From contig JAWQUS010000017.1 in the NCBI GenBank assembly GCA_036365455.1, forward strand, positions 4,712,001 through 4,776,000: a stretch of DNA of 64,000 nt, written 5' to 3'. This document shows, piece after piece, positions 23,151-35,048 of this stretch. This stretch comes from Macrosoma leucophasiata. Taxonomy: Eukaryota; Arthropoda; Insecta; Lepidoptera; Hedylidae. The position numbers were made by a program, and so were the translations under genes. Under the pieces are notes generated by a model. It was not told the DNA's origin. It saw only the letters and a list, made by a program, of their open reading frames with translations, and made no database searches. Numbering within the stretch: the stretch's first letter is position 1; the number at the start of each line of letters is the position of its first letter.

Positions 23151-24140
23151 TTTCGTCATTTGTAAATTACTGTAGTAGGCAAAGCAAAATAGAAACCAAA
23201 CCAAGCGATTACGGAAAGAACACTAATCTATATACACAAATAAATCTTCCGTGGTGAAAGCTACCGAAGAAAGCTCCTCTTAATACTTATTTCTCAATTT
23301 TTTCAGTGAAACGTTTCAAAAGGACGAAGGTCCTCGACCTCCTGAAAACTACTTATATCTATAACTCTGATCTATAATTGTATTCACATTGCTTGTTATA
23401 AAAGGAACATCATATTGCAACCAGCAATCTTATTCTAGCAGTAGCCATTCCTTGCATTATAATCAAGTTCTTCAATCTAAAATTGTGGCTCTTAAATTCC
23501 AATGGTCCATGAAACTGAACGAGTGTCTCGGGGAAAGTATTTCAGCATCATGAATTGAAAAATATTCTCGATATTGAAGGATGCTCATTACGTTAATACC
23601 TTTTTTTATTGTATCACGAACAAAATGTATAATATAACACTATTACGATGATGTATAATTTCTTAGGGAACAAATTTAATACTTTGTGAATACAACTCTT
23701 TCCGAAGAAAAAAAAAGTCTAAAAGATGTAACCATTTTAGTATGCCATTCCAATTTTGATAGGTCTGAAAGGCGTAGCCGTAACAGTATGATTAACAACT
23801 ACGTGTTTTAAAAATATTTTTATGTGTATGTGTATTCGAGTGCATTTTGCGAAAGCACCTATTGTCTAGACAGGGTTTTTAAACGTAAAACTTAAAAAGA
23901 ATAAATAGAATGCAGCTGCGACCGGTTTGGCGGCAGTCCTGTGTTCAACGCAAAAACACAAGACACTTTCATCTTATCGAATACATACATTATACTTACA
24001 TACTTTAAGATAGCCACTTATATAGTGTACCTCCTATTTTGGAGGCATATGTTGCGAGACCTGAGTATGTCAAAAAATATACCTACTTACTGTCCGTGAT
24101 TTCAGTTGAGTGGGTTAAATTAGTTCGGAGTGAAAAGAGT
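23151..24140. other. Unassigned AT-rich DNA
   Basis: No gene, RNA or recognised repeat. Confidence 0.4.
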
Positions 24141-24147
24141 CTATTAC

Positions 24148-24360
24148 CAGAGAATATGTAATAATACTACGTATAGAATCATCGACGACACAACGCAGCT
24201 ATGTATAGAATGGACACTTCGACGTCCCGCCCGGTTGCCCTCATCCAACCTCCTCCCCTCATATGGGCGACAAGTGGTATTCTCACTGATTGATATCTGT
24301 GTAATAGAGATCAAATTAAGCGTTTCTTGTATGGAATTTTGGCAAAGTGTCCGCGGTGTG
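24148..24360 (-). mobile_element. CACACCGCGG repeat family, copy B
   Basis: A 213-bp minus-strand copy of the element at 559-740. It begins on the plus strand CAGAGAATATGTAATAATAC and ends GTGTCCGCGGTGTG. A perfect 7-bp repeat, CTATTAC, flanks it (24141-24147 and 24361-24367). The target equals the one used by copy C, read in the opposite orientation. Confidence 0.85.
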
Positions 24361-25200
24361 CTATTACTTAAAGTCATTTAGGTACTATCTGTCTCTGTGC
24401 TTTATTTCATCGAGGTTGTACGAGTATCATCAATGATTTGAACCCAAAACCCTTGCGCTAAGGCTGTTTGTTTTATTGGGTATCAAGTATTCGAACAATA
24501 GGTACTATACCTTGCACATTTTATGATATTAATAAAACAAAATACTACACTGTGGAATGATTTTAGATGTGTTGATATAGGTACGGAATACGGCATTGTC
24601 GAACACTAATTCATAGGCCGATCTTTTATCAGTAATAATTTGCGCCCAATTCGCCAGTCACCAACGTTTTTTGAGTCTTATGAACTTAACAGGGTAGTGG
24701 GACAGACCTATCAAGCTTAACCGAACAAATTACTATTATAGTTAATGGCGTTATCGCTTACAATTAGCTCCGGACATCATAATAAACACAGACGCTTGAA
24801 ACTCGAAGAAACTCTTCTTATATTAAAATACCAATGTCCGTTTTAAGTAGATATTATACGTAGGTATAATAAATAAAATCTGGTTTCAAAACATACTTAA
24901 ACCAGATTTAAAGTGGACCGTGCAGTTTGATAACGCAAAATGCAATGAGCTGAATGCCTCTGCCATGAATTTGGCGTAAAAATAATTTTAAGAGAACCCA
25001 GCTCAACGAGAAAATATTTCATATCAACTGTATATTCACGTTCAACTGTACTACCTATGTAATGAGTTTATGTGTTCGTAGGAGTTAATCGACAGGCGGC
25101 AGCGATAGCGTAGTAGCAATAAATTGTTTAAAAATTGTCAGGAACGCGACAGCCCTTTCTTGAATAAATATATTTCTTAACGATGCCATTCATAACCACT

Positions 25201-25425
25201 CCAAGGCAATGCAATAAATGTGAAGGAAAAATTCAACAAATCAGGCGTGGACTTCTGTAGCTCAGTTGGGAGAGCGACTGGACTAGAAATCCCAGTGGAC
25301 CCGAGTACAAGCCCCTCCTCGATGGGGCTGGCATGGTCTCGCTAGATTAAAAGCCCCTAAATGAGAATAAAGATTTAAAAAAAATCCCTCCTGAAGGAAA
25401 AAATATCTTTCCATTTTTCTAAATT
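25201..25425 (+). mobile_element. tRNA-related SINE-like repeat
   Basis: It contains a tRNA-like A box (TAGCTCAGTTGGGAGAGCG) and a degenerate B box (CCGAGTACAAGCCC) around an arm GGACTAGAAATCC, followed by an AATGAGAATAAAGATTT..A-run tail. Upstream (GGCAATGCAATAAATGTGAA) and downstream (ATATCTTTCCATTTTTCT) sequences match the minus-strand dimer at 34592-35139, so all three copies are one family. An extra base in the anticodon arm argues against a working tRNA. Confidence 0.7.
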
Positions 25426-25496
25426 TGCCGAAAATGATTCATACAACATGGCAACGAGGCAAGAAGGATCTCAGAAACTCTCGTTTCATTCGGCTG

Positions 25497-25614
25497 AAAC
25501 GTCATTAAATCTAAATGGGACTAAAAAATCTTTTGTCTCTATAATATCACCAACACTTAGATATATTTGAGGATTGCTTAAAATTAAGTGACGTTTGAAT
25601 ATTCGCCCACCAGT
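25497..25614. mobile_element. TACTCAAACG MITE, copy 3
   Basis: A diverged copy sharing AAATCTTTTGTCTCTATAAT, TTGAGGATTGCTTAAAATTA and GTGACGTTTGAATATTCG with the copies at 1254 and 30870. The left terminus is eroded. Confidence 0.55.
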
Positions 25615-25619
25615 GATCA

Positions 25620-28600
25620 GGAGCCCCCATGTGGGAAATGACAGTATACACAAGATTCTATCAAGGAACCTGTTGCATGACCACACCTTAAGAGGTGGTA
25701 ATTAAAGATTGATTTGGAATGGAGTTCTCTCACTACATAGTACCTAACTCTAGTTCACGAACTTAGTGAACGATGAATACGATGATGGAATAGATAATAT
25801 GAATAACAGTTCTAATTCCAAAAATAGTATGACAACCCTATCTTATCCCATAAGGAGGTACGGATTACAAAACAATAAGTACAGGTTTTTTGTGATAAAA
25901 CAATTTTAAAAGTTTATCTGTCACACATACCTACTGGTGAAGTGGTGATGCAAGATTCTCTAGATCTGGCCTAACTTAAATCCATAAAAAATTACTACAT
26001 AATGGCTGCAATGTACAAGTTATATGAGCAATCGCGAGACATCGATAAAACTTGAAAACGTCAACAGGCTAGAGATACAGACAATTGCGTTTTATATTTT
26101 TAATGGCTCCAAGCATAGCCATTAAACAATCGCTAAACAAGCTTAGAAAACATTAGACGAACAAAGGAGGAGGTTTATTGCTCAATGTTTATCTGCTAGT
26201 CTGTTATCTTATGACTGTGAGTCAGGATTAAATAAGTACCTTGTCTTCTGGAAGAAGTCCTTGAGAGTCTTTGAGAGTAAAGCGGGTTTACATTGTAACA
26301 GTTTACCTAAGCAGTATGCGTATAATTTATATTACACGCACTTACAAAATATAAAAATAGTACTGGAGCTATTAAGCATATTTTTGCAATGAAATTGGTT
26401 CCAAAAAGGTTTTTATGCGTTGATGACCCGAGAATTCGATTCCTGGGTAAGTTATGAGGAGGAGGTCAACCAACAGGGAAAAATGGGGCTGGACACAAAG
26501 ATGAAACAAAAAAATTGGAGATTTACACATTGGAAGTAATCAGCCTCACCCTCAAAATTTTCTGTTATGAGCAGTGAGCTCCCCTCACCTTTAAAAATAA
26601 CCCGTGACACTTCTGAGACGAAGAAGACTCTTACAATAGCATAAATATAAAAAAAATAGGTGAACACAATGAAGTTGTATCTACGCTTTCTCTCGAATTT
26701 TTAGAAAAGTTGAATAAAAATTGCAGTACAATATTTTCACTAAAATCAATCTTTCAATTACAATAATTATACACAAAAGGAATATCCTCATAACTTTTAA
26801 CGAACATCTTCAACCATATCTGTTCTATATAAAAAAAACTAACAACGCATGCGAGTAGGTCTTTAGTCTTTTCGCCAGTCTAAAACGTGCCAGTTCCTAT
26901 CATTGGACAAGAATAATAAACGACTACCAAAAATGGAAGGCAAACCTCTACCAGCGGTCACTTTGATTCGTAATAAGCATGCAAAAAACGTTGCACACTT
27001 GTGAATTCACGATGCGCAAGAGTTTGTCACGAGTACTATTTAGGCACCGTGTGACAGTACGTACGATATGACAGACACATGTCATGTCAGAAGAGACGAT
27101 ATGCTGGCGGAACATCTCCTTTTATGAATAGTAGTATAATAATATAATATACTAATTCATTAGACCTCCGTGTTCCGCAGTTATATGTAACTGATGTAAA
27201 CCAAAGTAATGGCTCTTCTTACAACATTTTATTAATTTTTAACATTGTGAAGTTGGAACAGTGATGGAAATTTAGTTTGAGTTTTACTTCAACGAGAAAA
27301 AGATGACGACAAATGGCCTTCTCTTCAATTCTTCTAAAAAGCTCAGTATTCTCGTATTGCCTTTGGAAGAAGCGTACGTAATTTTAGATTGACCTTCAGG
27401 ACCACGTGCATATAACAAGAATTAGTAACTGAAACCAAAGACAAAAAGCAACTAGCTCTCACAAGTGATTTATCTAATTCAAGTTAACCAGTAGGGTGCA
27501 GTCACCGTTCACACCCACGCTCGGTTCAATTAACTCATCGTTGCAATACGTATTAACATGACGGATGGGCTCAGTAGCTGAACCCGGCGGACTGTGGGCT
27601 GGGTCGATGTATCATCGATTCCAGATGGTTATTGGATACATACATTATACTTGTATTTGAAGTTTTCTGTTCTCCTAAAGCAGCTTCAGTAATTTTTTTG
27701 GTCAGTCTTGCCGGTCCTAAAGTAACAGTAGTCTGAGGTTAGGAATTAGGTAAATAGTAGCTGATTCATAACTTTCATTTAGCTTGATTTAGAATTTATG
27801 TTTGAGAGGAACTTGACTCGGGTAGAATTTAATGAAGTAAAATCGAAAACACGAAAGATTTACTTGAGGCTCTTTAGGCTCTTTTACTCTTCCCATGGAT
27901 CCGCTGCTGAAAATTGATCATGTTTGGGACCTTTATCAAGCTCATTTCTATTGGCATTCCTAGAAAATGGTGGTGAATATTATTCGATTCGCTATCTATT
28001 ATAATTAATCGATTAATTATATTCATTGTCATAATACATACGTTGTTTATTTTTAATAATACAGATACTGTGAGATCGACGGAAACCGTACACTCAATAG
28101 TTCATTTTAAACATAGAATTATAACGCATATTCCTCTAAGTGTTTAAAATAAAAATATTTATAACCGCCTACCTGTTATAGTATATAATTATGTACCTTT
28201 TATCTTACTATGTTGAATACAAGACATTATTTTGCACCAATTTGTACCCAAAGAAATTAAATAAAATGGTTCTCCACAAAACAATAATTTCATCAGTAAC
28301 ATTTATGAGTGGAATTCCAAAACCATTACAGAATGTTCGAGGCTCTTTCCAATAAGAGTACCGAACTGACCCGCAAACTTGTTGCTCTTATTAGATCAAA
28401 GTTAGCGTTCTAACTTTATTTTTATTTTCCTCTTCAAGGTTTCTGGAGTGAAATTGCCACGATCTTTAGTGGTGAACTAGGCAAACTTTACTTTAAAGTG
28501 ACTACGTTTTAAGTCTTAAGAAACTGACCATGTGAATGATCTTGTTAATGGAAGCATTTTTAAAAACTTCTTTAGTGGCGTTGTGCACTTGTTGTTATGT

Positions 28601-28960
28601 GTAAAAAAAAATTAAACTCGCGTCAGGCCACTTGGCCTGATCGAAAATTCGTAAGACGGAGGGAGAGTATACCGCCAGCGCAGCGTAAATATCCACCTCT
28701 TTCTACCGCGTGTGCCAACTCCAAGAAGATAAGTAAGCCAGTAAATAGTTATTAGATCGTGAAATGTTATATTGTCAAAACGTTGCCCTTCTTTCAGATT
28801 ACATTTTAATTACAAAATGTTACATTTATTGCGAGATGTTGTTAATACTGTAACACAAACCCACCGAAACAAATCCCACACAGACTTGCACAACTTTATT
28901 GATCAAGTCTTTGTTCAAAATCCAGAGGCACTGAGTTAAACCAACCCGAGTTTTATTAGC
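25620..28960. other. Unassigned AT-rich DNA
   Basis: No gene supported over 3.3 kb. A possible tRNA-like A box (TGGGCTCAGTAG) at about 27568 lacks a convincing partner. The word GAACATCTCCTTT..ATGAATAG near 27110 recurs at 52910. Confidence 0.4.
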
Positions 28961-28962
28961 CG

Positions 28963-29500
28963 AGCTGATTCCAGACAACAAAGGAACTCAACAAGTGCAC
29001 AAGCTTGCGGGGGAAATGCAAGGGGAATAGAGTTGAGGAGTTCCGACGGAAGGGAATGTGTTTCCTATATCCGAGTTAAATAAATAAACGGAATTATTTC
29101 CCTTTTTGACACTAACAGGGTTATTGTTCCTGGATTTGGTGCAATTGTTCTTAATAAAGCTGTAGGTACACTACAGCTGTAGGATTTTTTGGGATACTAG
29201 ATAGATACGTTCGTATAAATAATATTTAGTAAACTGGTGGCAATTTAAGTGCAGAAGCTTAAGGAAGTACGTGCCACTGCATTACTTCATTGGTAATGTA
29301 GGTCCCATTATATACACAGACACAGTGGAAGAAGATATTATCATTTACAATTATTACCGTAGCTGATGCCAGACAACAAAGGGACTACAAGTGCAGACGC
29401 GAGAAGCTTGTGGGGGGAATGCATGGGGAGTACAGTTGAGGAGTTCCGGACGAAGCGAATATATATCCTGTAGATATTAGAGTTAAATAAACGTGATTAT
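28963..29500 (+). repeat. Local direct duplication, about 140 bp
   Basis: The segment 28965-29105 (AGCTGATTCCAGACAACAAA, GGGGAATAGAGTTGAGGAGT, then AGTTAAATAAATAAACGG) recurs diverged at 29360-29500 (AGCTGATGCCAGACAACAAA, GGGGAGTACAGTTGAGGAGT, AGTTAAATAAACG). The frame is not kept between the two, so I read it as a non-coding duplication. Both end in AATAAA-containing sequence. Confidence 0.65.
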
Positions 29501-30066
29501 TTTGTTTGATTTAATATCTTTATTTTACTTTTGATTTTAATAGATTCCTCTGTGTGATTATGGCATATCTATGATGCAATAATGAATCTTTGTTTCATAC
29601 GAAAGACGTCTCTGCTGGACATAAACCTTCTTTGATGATGGGATGTGCTTGCTATAGGTATCCATTACCAGAGGCTAGGAATCCAGACCCTCAACACGGT
29701 ACGGGGCGACTCAGATCCAACCGTGTCTGTTAGCTCCTACTGTGTTATCAATATTGTTCTTTGTTTTACTAATAGACCAGTTGACACATATGGTCGTGAA
29801 CCTATTAACGTCCGAGGTTACCCGATCAGTAATATGTTGCCCTTGATTAACCAAAATATCTATCCATCAATGCCGATGTAGGTATAAGTTCGTAATTGAG
29901 CAGTACACGAATGTCGATATCTATAGGTATCAAACACTGTTGCACAAACATATGAGTATGTTAATCATAATTTATTGCAAGTGAATGAATGCTAAATTCC
30001 GTTACTTTCATAAAATTAAATAGTGATTTATGAACGTTCTCACAACAGCTAAAGTTTAATGAAAAT
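29501..30066. other. Unassigned AT-rich DNA
   Basis: No gene supported; a 78-codon frame at 29645-29881 has no domain. Confidence 0.4.
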
Positions 30067-30147
30067 ACGTACGAGATAGGGCAACGCAGGCCACCGGTCG
30101 CCTCCGGTCCGCCGCGACCGGTGGCCCGCGTTACTCTATGCGTACGA
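30067..30147. repeat. GC-rich fold-back
   Basis: ACGTACGAGATAGGGCAACG then CAGGCCACCGGTCGC at the left is complemented by GCGACCGGTGGCCCGCG then TTACTCTATGCGTACG at the right, around a 12-14-nt loop. The inner 13 bp (GCCACCGGTCGC region) pair perfectly. It is a striking GC island in AT-rich DNA and probably a short fold-back element. Confidence 0.75.
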
Positions 30148-30429
30148 GTATTTGATGACTCTTGAGTACTTAGGTATAAAATTTCAATTTATTACATACT
30201 TAACGCGAGTAGGTATATTATCTACAATGTTTCCCTTTCAGGAAATTGTGAAAGAAAGCTTATAAAAAAAATCACAACAGGCATTTTGATTTTGTTTTTA
30301 TTTTTAATGTCATGATGGAGGCGAATACGAATGCAGTTTACATGGAACGCAGTTAAGTGACAATTGCACCATACAGACATCAAACAAAAGCCAGAGGTGA
30401 AAATGAAAAGCGTTGTCACTCCTAGTCTA

Positions 30430-30590
30430 AGATGTTTTGCCTCTGTGATAAGTTATTACGGGGCCATACATTACCATGTAACCGGAACAAGATAGTGCTG
30501 AACATTCTCATTTGGCGGCAGATAGATTAAGTGCCTGATGATGTAGTGGTGCCTACGCCTTAGAGCTCCGACACTGGAGATTAACTGAAA
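30430..30590 (-). repeat. Decayed metulj-like SINE
   Basis: Minus-strand head half of the SINE: GGGGCCATACATTACCATGT, AACCGGAACAAGATAGTGCT, GTAGTGGTGCCTACGCC, GAGCTCCGACACTGGAG. The 3' half is missing. Confidence 0.7.
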
Positions 30591-30869
30591 CAGGTAACTT
30601 TACTGGTGGTATCGAATGGAAACACATAAAATAAGAAGGTACCTATGTAGAGACCTGTAAAGTGATATAACCATTGGCGATTGGCGACTCACGTATTACC
30701 AATTTTCCTTGCCGCAAAATGTGAGATTGTGATTCAGAAATATTTTCCGTATAGTTAGTACCTTCTTACTAATGACTGTCTCTTTCTAATGTTCCAGAAA
30801 AAGAAATTAACTATTTTAACTATTTTTAGATATGATTTTTAATGAATAGGTATATTTCAATGACTCTTA

Positions 30870-30980
30870 CGGTAAAATACTCAAATGTCTTTTGTCTCTA
30901 TAAAACACGTGCAAACGACAAAGATAGCTTATATTTGAGGGATGTTTAAAATTAAGTGACACTTGAGTATTCGACCATTA
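30870..30980. mobile_element. TACTCAAACG MITE, copy 2
   Basis: Ends CGGTAAAATACTCAAATG and CACTTGAGTATTCGACCA are inverted. TTA precedes the left end and follows the right end, giving a 3-bp TTA duplication. The interior matches copies 1 and 3. Confidence 0.7.
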
Positions 30981-31287
30981 GAAGCATGAATAGTTGCAAA
31001 TGTAGATAAGAAGAATCTATTTAGTTTGTTTGTCATTGAAAAACATATCAAAATTCACTTCATAGGTACCTATGTAAAATAAAAATAATGTTTTTTTTTC
31101 AAACCAGGTAACCAAAGGCTGCAACCTGCAACGTAATATTTTTAAGCTATTGCATAGCTTCTATCGCGGGCCTTGAGCGCGGGGACCGAATTCAGAAATT
31201 CCGTAACGAAAAAACCTGACTCTCCGGATTACAAATTTTAAACTCATTTAAAGAAAGTCATGTATAATTTCGCCGTCCGACCTCGTG

Positions 31288-31369
31288 GGTAGCGTGGCCG
31301 AGCGGTCTAAGGCGCTGGTTTAAGGCACCAGTCTCTTCGGAGGCGTGGGTTCCAATCCCACCGCTGGCA
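31288..31369 (+). tRNA. tRNA-Leu (anticodon AAG)
   Basis: An 82-nt gene with a class II (long variable arm) fold. The anticodon stem CTGGT/ACCAG closes a 7-nt loop TTAAGGC, giving anticodon AAG, which decodes CUU leucine. The A box (GTGGCCGAGCGG), a short variable stem (CTCTTCGGAG) and a T arm (GTGGG/CCCAC) are present. No CCA is encoded, as expected in eukaryotes. Two departures are visible: position 2 of the acceptor stem faces a G instead of a C, and the T loop reads TTCCAAT where TTCGAAT is usual. A T5 terminator follows. It is a likely gene, but a recently damaged copy is possible. Confidence 0.85.
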
Positions 31370-31375
31370 AGATTG

Positions 31376-31380
31376 TTTTT
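31376..31380 (+). terminator. Pol III T-run terminator
   Basis: Five T's six bases after the tRNA-Leu end, with a longer T run about 10 nt further on, fit RNA polymerase III termination for the gene at 31288-31369. Confidence 0.7.
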
Positions 31381-32342
31381 GTTCATTTTTTTTTATTGTT
31401 TGTTTTTCTATTCAATATCTAAAAAATGGTAAATATTAATAGAAAATTATTGTTTCATTTTTCTATTTTTTTTTCTTTTATTTGCATAATTTTAGATAAT
31501 TATGTAAATGCAATAGCTTTACCGCGGCAGTCTCCGAGTGCCACATGTCTTTTTTTATATAATCCTATAATACAAAAATACAAAAAGTTCGCTAGATGTT
31601 AACAACTACTCTGTACATAATAATCATCAACTCCATCAACCGTCAAACACTAACCTACTAGATTATAAAAATGTAATTCATTAGCTAAATAAACAGTTAC
31701 TGTGTAAGTGCCGTTATGACCCAACGCCTGTGTCATGGTTAGATAATGGCGTCCCGTAACCATTACACGTATAGCACCCCTAATCTCCAGTAGTTGGAAC
31801 ACATTGTACTTACAATTGAGTTTATTGAATTTGTAGACGTTGGCGCTACGTGTTTCGAGTCAATAAAATGAATAGTATGGGAGCCCAAGAGGGGATTTTT
31901 GAATTTACTCCGTCGTCACATTAAGATATAGAAGATACCTTGCATCCCGTCCAGTACCTCCACCAAATCTAAGATATCTATAAAGGTCCTAACCCTTAGG
32001 GTTAACGCCACGAGCTTGCCTTGCATCCAAATCGTTAGAATGTTGAATGGGAGCTTTGATTGGGTTCACTTTACATCCTCTCTGAGTATCTGACATTCTT
32101 GTGTAATTTTTCACCTTCATTTTTGAAAGAATCAAATGTTTTTGAAAAGGGCGCGGCATCAACGTCATGTGTCAAGAGCGTGTCAGATATTGTGAGAGTG
32201 TGTAAAATGTGCTCAAACAATGCTCCTACCCAAAATTCAGACGATTCGGCAGATGAGTAAGTTCGTAAGAACCTTTTGATTTTTTTAAGCGCTACCCTCC
32301 GAACGCGTTTCTAAAAACAAACTTTAGAAGGGAGCTGCGAAG
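31381..32342. other. Unassigned DNA
   Basis: No further gene or recognised repeat downstream of the tRNA. Confidence 0.4.
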
Positions 32343-32609
32343 AGGGGCGGCCAAGTGCGCAATGGCTGCCGTGATTTTTCAGAGTCTTTACATATATTGC
32401 CATGAAGTGTGCGATATTTTATTGAAAAATAAAGTCAACGAAATTTTGTCCCAAAAATCAACCAAAAATAATTTATTCAAAAATACTTGCGGCCAGATTT
32501 TGATAGGCAACCTAGTGGATATATATTGTCTGGGTAATAAATATGCATAAAAAATAGGTTTGCAGCATCTGGATGAACGAAATGATTCTGTTATGGGATC
32601 TTGACCTAT
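32343..32609 (+). mobile_element. Partial copy of the CACTGCAGAATC TIR element
   Basis: GGGCGGCCAAGTGCGCAATG, TGCCGTGATTTTTCAG, TACTTGCGGCCAGATTTTGA, GGCAACCTAGTGGATATATA and TGGATGAACGAAATGATTCT match the 22.1-22.6 kb element. Only one arm plus interior is present. Confidence 0.7.
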
Positions 32610-33179
32610 TACTGCATACAAGTTGAAGTTGAAATATGAGTTAAGGAGTATCATGACATTAATTTTATGTTTATAAGTATTTCTGTTGTAAGGAAAATAG
32701 TTCTCCAAATACGTTTACCTGATTTTGAAATCGTAGATATTCTCGGCTCTCCTTAGGGACAGAGCGGATTTTTGATACTCGAATCCTATGAAACATCTCA
32801 AATACATGTAAAAAGGATCCGGGATTTCTAACCCTACGCTTCTCACGTGTAACCGTCATGACAGCCTCTGATTTACTGTATAGACGATGACAGAGAGAGT
32901 AAATAGGATAGAACGTAAGTACTGTTTTTTTTTTAATACAAATCTAGGTAATAACGTAGATGTTAAGTCCTAATGTTATTGGAAATATTATCCTTCTCTA
33001 AATGATTCGTATTGATTTATGTTAATAAGCAACATAGAACTAAGGACAATAATTTGTATGTACCTACTTAAATACCTGCCTTTCACATAATTCATACTGA
33101 AAACCTCAAAGCAAGCGTCAGATAGCTTTCAGATACAGCTCCTCAAAAACCGACCACTCCTAATTAAGTAAATAAGTAA
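32610..33179. other. Unassigned AT-rich DNA
   Basis: No gene or repeat recognised. Short frames on both strands overlap without domains. Confidence 0.4.
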
Positions 33180-33780
33180 AGTAAATATTCTTTATTGTAC
33201 ACCAGTAATGTTCAATAAAAACAAAAATAGAAAAACAAAGTGAAAGTACAATCAGGCGGTCTTATCGCTAAAAGCGATCTCTTCCAGACAACCTGTCGGT
33301 GGAAAGAGAAATGTGAAATTACAGAGGCAGGGTGTACATCAAATTAAGGACAAACATTGTAAATAAATGAATAAATAAATAAATAGATAGGTACATTTTA
33401 TAAATATATAAACCTAATTAAAACACAAAACTTAATAATATTGCAATAGGAATGATGATGTTAAGTTAAAGAAGCAAAGTAGTAGTCAAAGAGTCGTTTT
33501 TTAAACGACTCAAGAGTCTGTGCTTGCCTTATGTTTAAGGGCAAGGAATTCCACAGTCGTACAGCAGTTACTGTAAAAGAATTTGCAACGAAGGAAGAAG
33601 AGTGACGAGGAATTTGAAGAAGTAGATTTTCTGAGGATCGTAGATAGAGAGGATTTGATTGGCAAAGGTAACTGAAATGATTTTTAAGATAGTCAGGAGA
33701 TTGTGGAACGAATAGAAGACACTAATTACTTTGTTAAGAAAATTGATTCTGTCCAAAACAAGGCACTAGACTAGAACTAG
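33180..33780 (-). mobile_element. 3' end of a Jockey/CR1-like retrotransposon
   Basis: On the minus strand a C-terminal reverse-transcriptase ORF remnant (33461-33721) is followed by about 280 bp of 3' region, including AGATCGCTTTTAGCGATAAG and a terminal GTACAATAAAG. This arrangement is characteristic of the many 5'-truncated LINE copies in Lepidoptera. I did not find an unambiguous target duplication. Confidence 0.75.
33461..33721 (-). pseudogene. LINE Pol C-terminal remnant
   Basis: The open stretch of about 86 codons ends in VTAVRLWNSLPLNIRQAQTL, then ESFKKRLFDYYFASLT and TAA. The RLWNSLP motif followed by LESFKKRL is typical of the C-terminal tail of Jockey/CR1-group reverse transcriptases. 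Upstream it reads FVPQSPDYLKNHFSYLCQSN. A TAG at 33722-33724 closes the frame, and the catalytic RT region is missing, so this is a 5'-truncated fragment, not a working gene. Confidence 0.75.
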
Positions 33781-34579
33781 ACACAGTGAAAACACTTTCT
33801 TCACTCACACTTTAAAAGCGTCGCTGCCGGTATTGATCATAGTATTACTTAGTTACATTAACGCGCACCGGAGTTGAGGGTAACTAGTTGGCTAGACGCA
33901 AAATAGTACCGTCTGGAGTCTAGACAGACTGCTAAAAAATGAGCAAGACTGCAGTCTCTGTAGACTCATTACTATTATGTGGACCATTTGCTTCACGTAC
34001 TGGACGAAACGGAAGGAATTTATTGCTTTTTCAATAGTTTAGTTTAGAAACGATCGGCTATTTCGTGAAAATTTTAAGTAGGTGCTTTATCTGTCTACAT
34101 CAGACCGTAAGTATTGACTTGTGATTTTAAAACAATACGTATAGGACGAAGGAAAACAATTTGTTTTCTATCTGTATAATAAATAAAACACAGTCGCAAA
34201 GTTGTTACTATTGCGCGATCTTTCTGCGTTATTGATCGATTCCGTTCTAAGGAAGCAACCAGACAGAGTTATCTTTAAAAGTGTCGCTGCCAGTATTGAT
34301 GGTATTGTCTACTACATTATTGAGTAGTTCTATTTTTTCGTGCAAATTGAAGGAAAAATGGAGAAAAAAAATACAAATGCTTTTTTTAGTGCCAATGCAT
34401 AGCTACATGAAAAATAAACACGCTATATCATTATCACTAAATTATACGCAGGATTGGCAAAGTTATGGACTTTAACTTTTTTGTCATTGTTATGGTAATG
34501 AAGGAAGAAGTTTGGTAATGATAATGGGGACAGTGGTAAAGATAAACTGCTAATGGTAATAAGATTGTAATAAAAAAAT
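33781..34579. other. Unassigned AT-rich DNA
   Basis: No gene or recognised repeat. TTAAAAGTG/TCGCTGCC.GTATTGAT.GTATT occurs at 33811 and again at 34276, a short local direct repeat. Confidence 0.45.
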
Positions 34580-34667
34580 CGTTATGTAATTATTGTTTAA
34601 ATTATTTCGCATTAACACATGCTTGTGAAATATATTTTATTTTAAAGAAAAATGGAAAGAAAAATTT

Positions 34668-34743
34668 GACTTCAGGCGAGGCTCGAACTCGCGACCTACT
34701 GGGAATCTAGTCCAGCCGCTCTTCCAATTGAGCTACTGAAGCC
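34668..34743 (-). other. tRNA-like segment, unit 1
   Basis: Read on the minus strand: an acceptor-like pair (GCTTCAG/CTGAAGT), a D arm (GCTC..GAGC), an arm GGACTAGATTCC, and a T arm GCGAG TTCGAGC CTCGC with a perfect B box. The anticodon stem has a mismatch or a 9-nt loop, so it is tRNA-derived and could provide a Pol III promoter, but is unlikely to be a charging tRNA. Confidence 0.65.
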
Positions 34744-34972
34744 CTTCCCGATTTGTCAAATCTTTCCTTCACATCTATTGCATTGCTTTATGGTAGCAGT
34801 AGCGCCATCTATTACCAACTATGCTAGTTAGGCAACCGATATAATAGACTTTTCAGTTTATTGAATATCGTAAAGAAGTCGCTTTTACCCTTAATAATTG
34901 TTTAAATTATTTCGCATTAACACATGCTTGTGAAATATATTTTATTTTAAAGAAAAATGGAAAGAAAAATTT

Positions 34973-35048
34973 GACTTCAGGCGAGGCTCGAACTCGCGAC
35001 CTACTGGGAATCTAGTCCAGCCGCTCTTCCAATTGAGCTACTGAAGCC
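34973..35048 (-). other. tRNA-like segment, unit 2
   Basis: Exact copy of the unit-1 segment 305 bp away. The two units differ downstream only at a TTCCCG/TGCCCG position, which shows the duplication is recent. Confidence 0.65.

Noticed and set aside
25250..25320. Functional tRNA gene
   Set aside because: Degenerate B box and an extra base in the anticodon arm; it belongs to a repeat family with at least three copies here.
27558..27660. tRNA-derived SINE head
   Set aside because: Only a weak A-box-like word; no proper B box, tail or flanking repeat.
34668..34743. Functional tRNA-Ser(AGA)
   Set aside because: Anticodon-like loop AGA but no long variable arm, a stem mismatch, and location in a duplicated mobile-type repeat.
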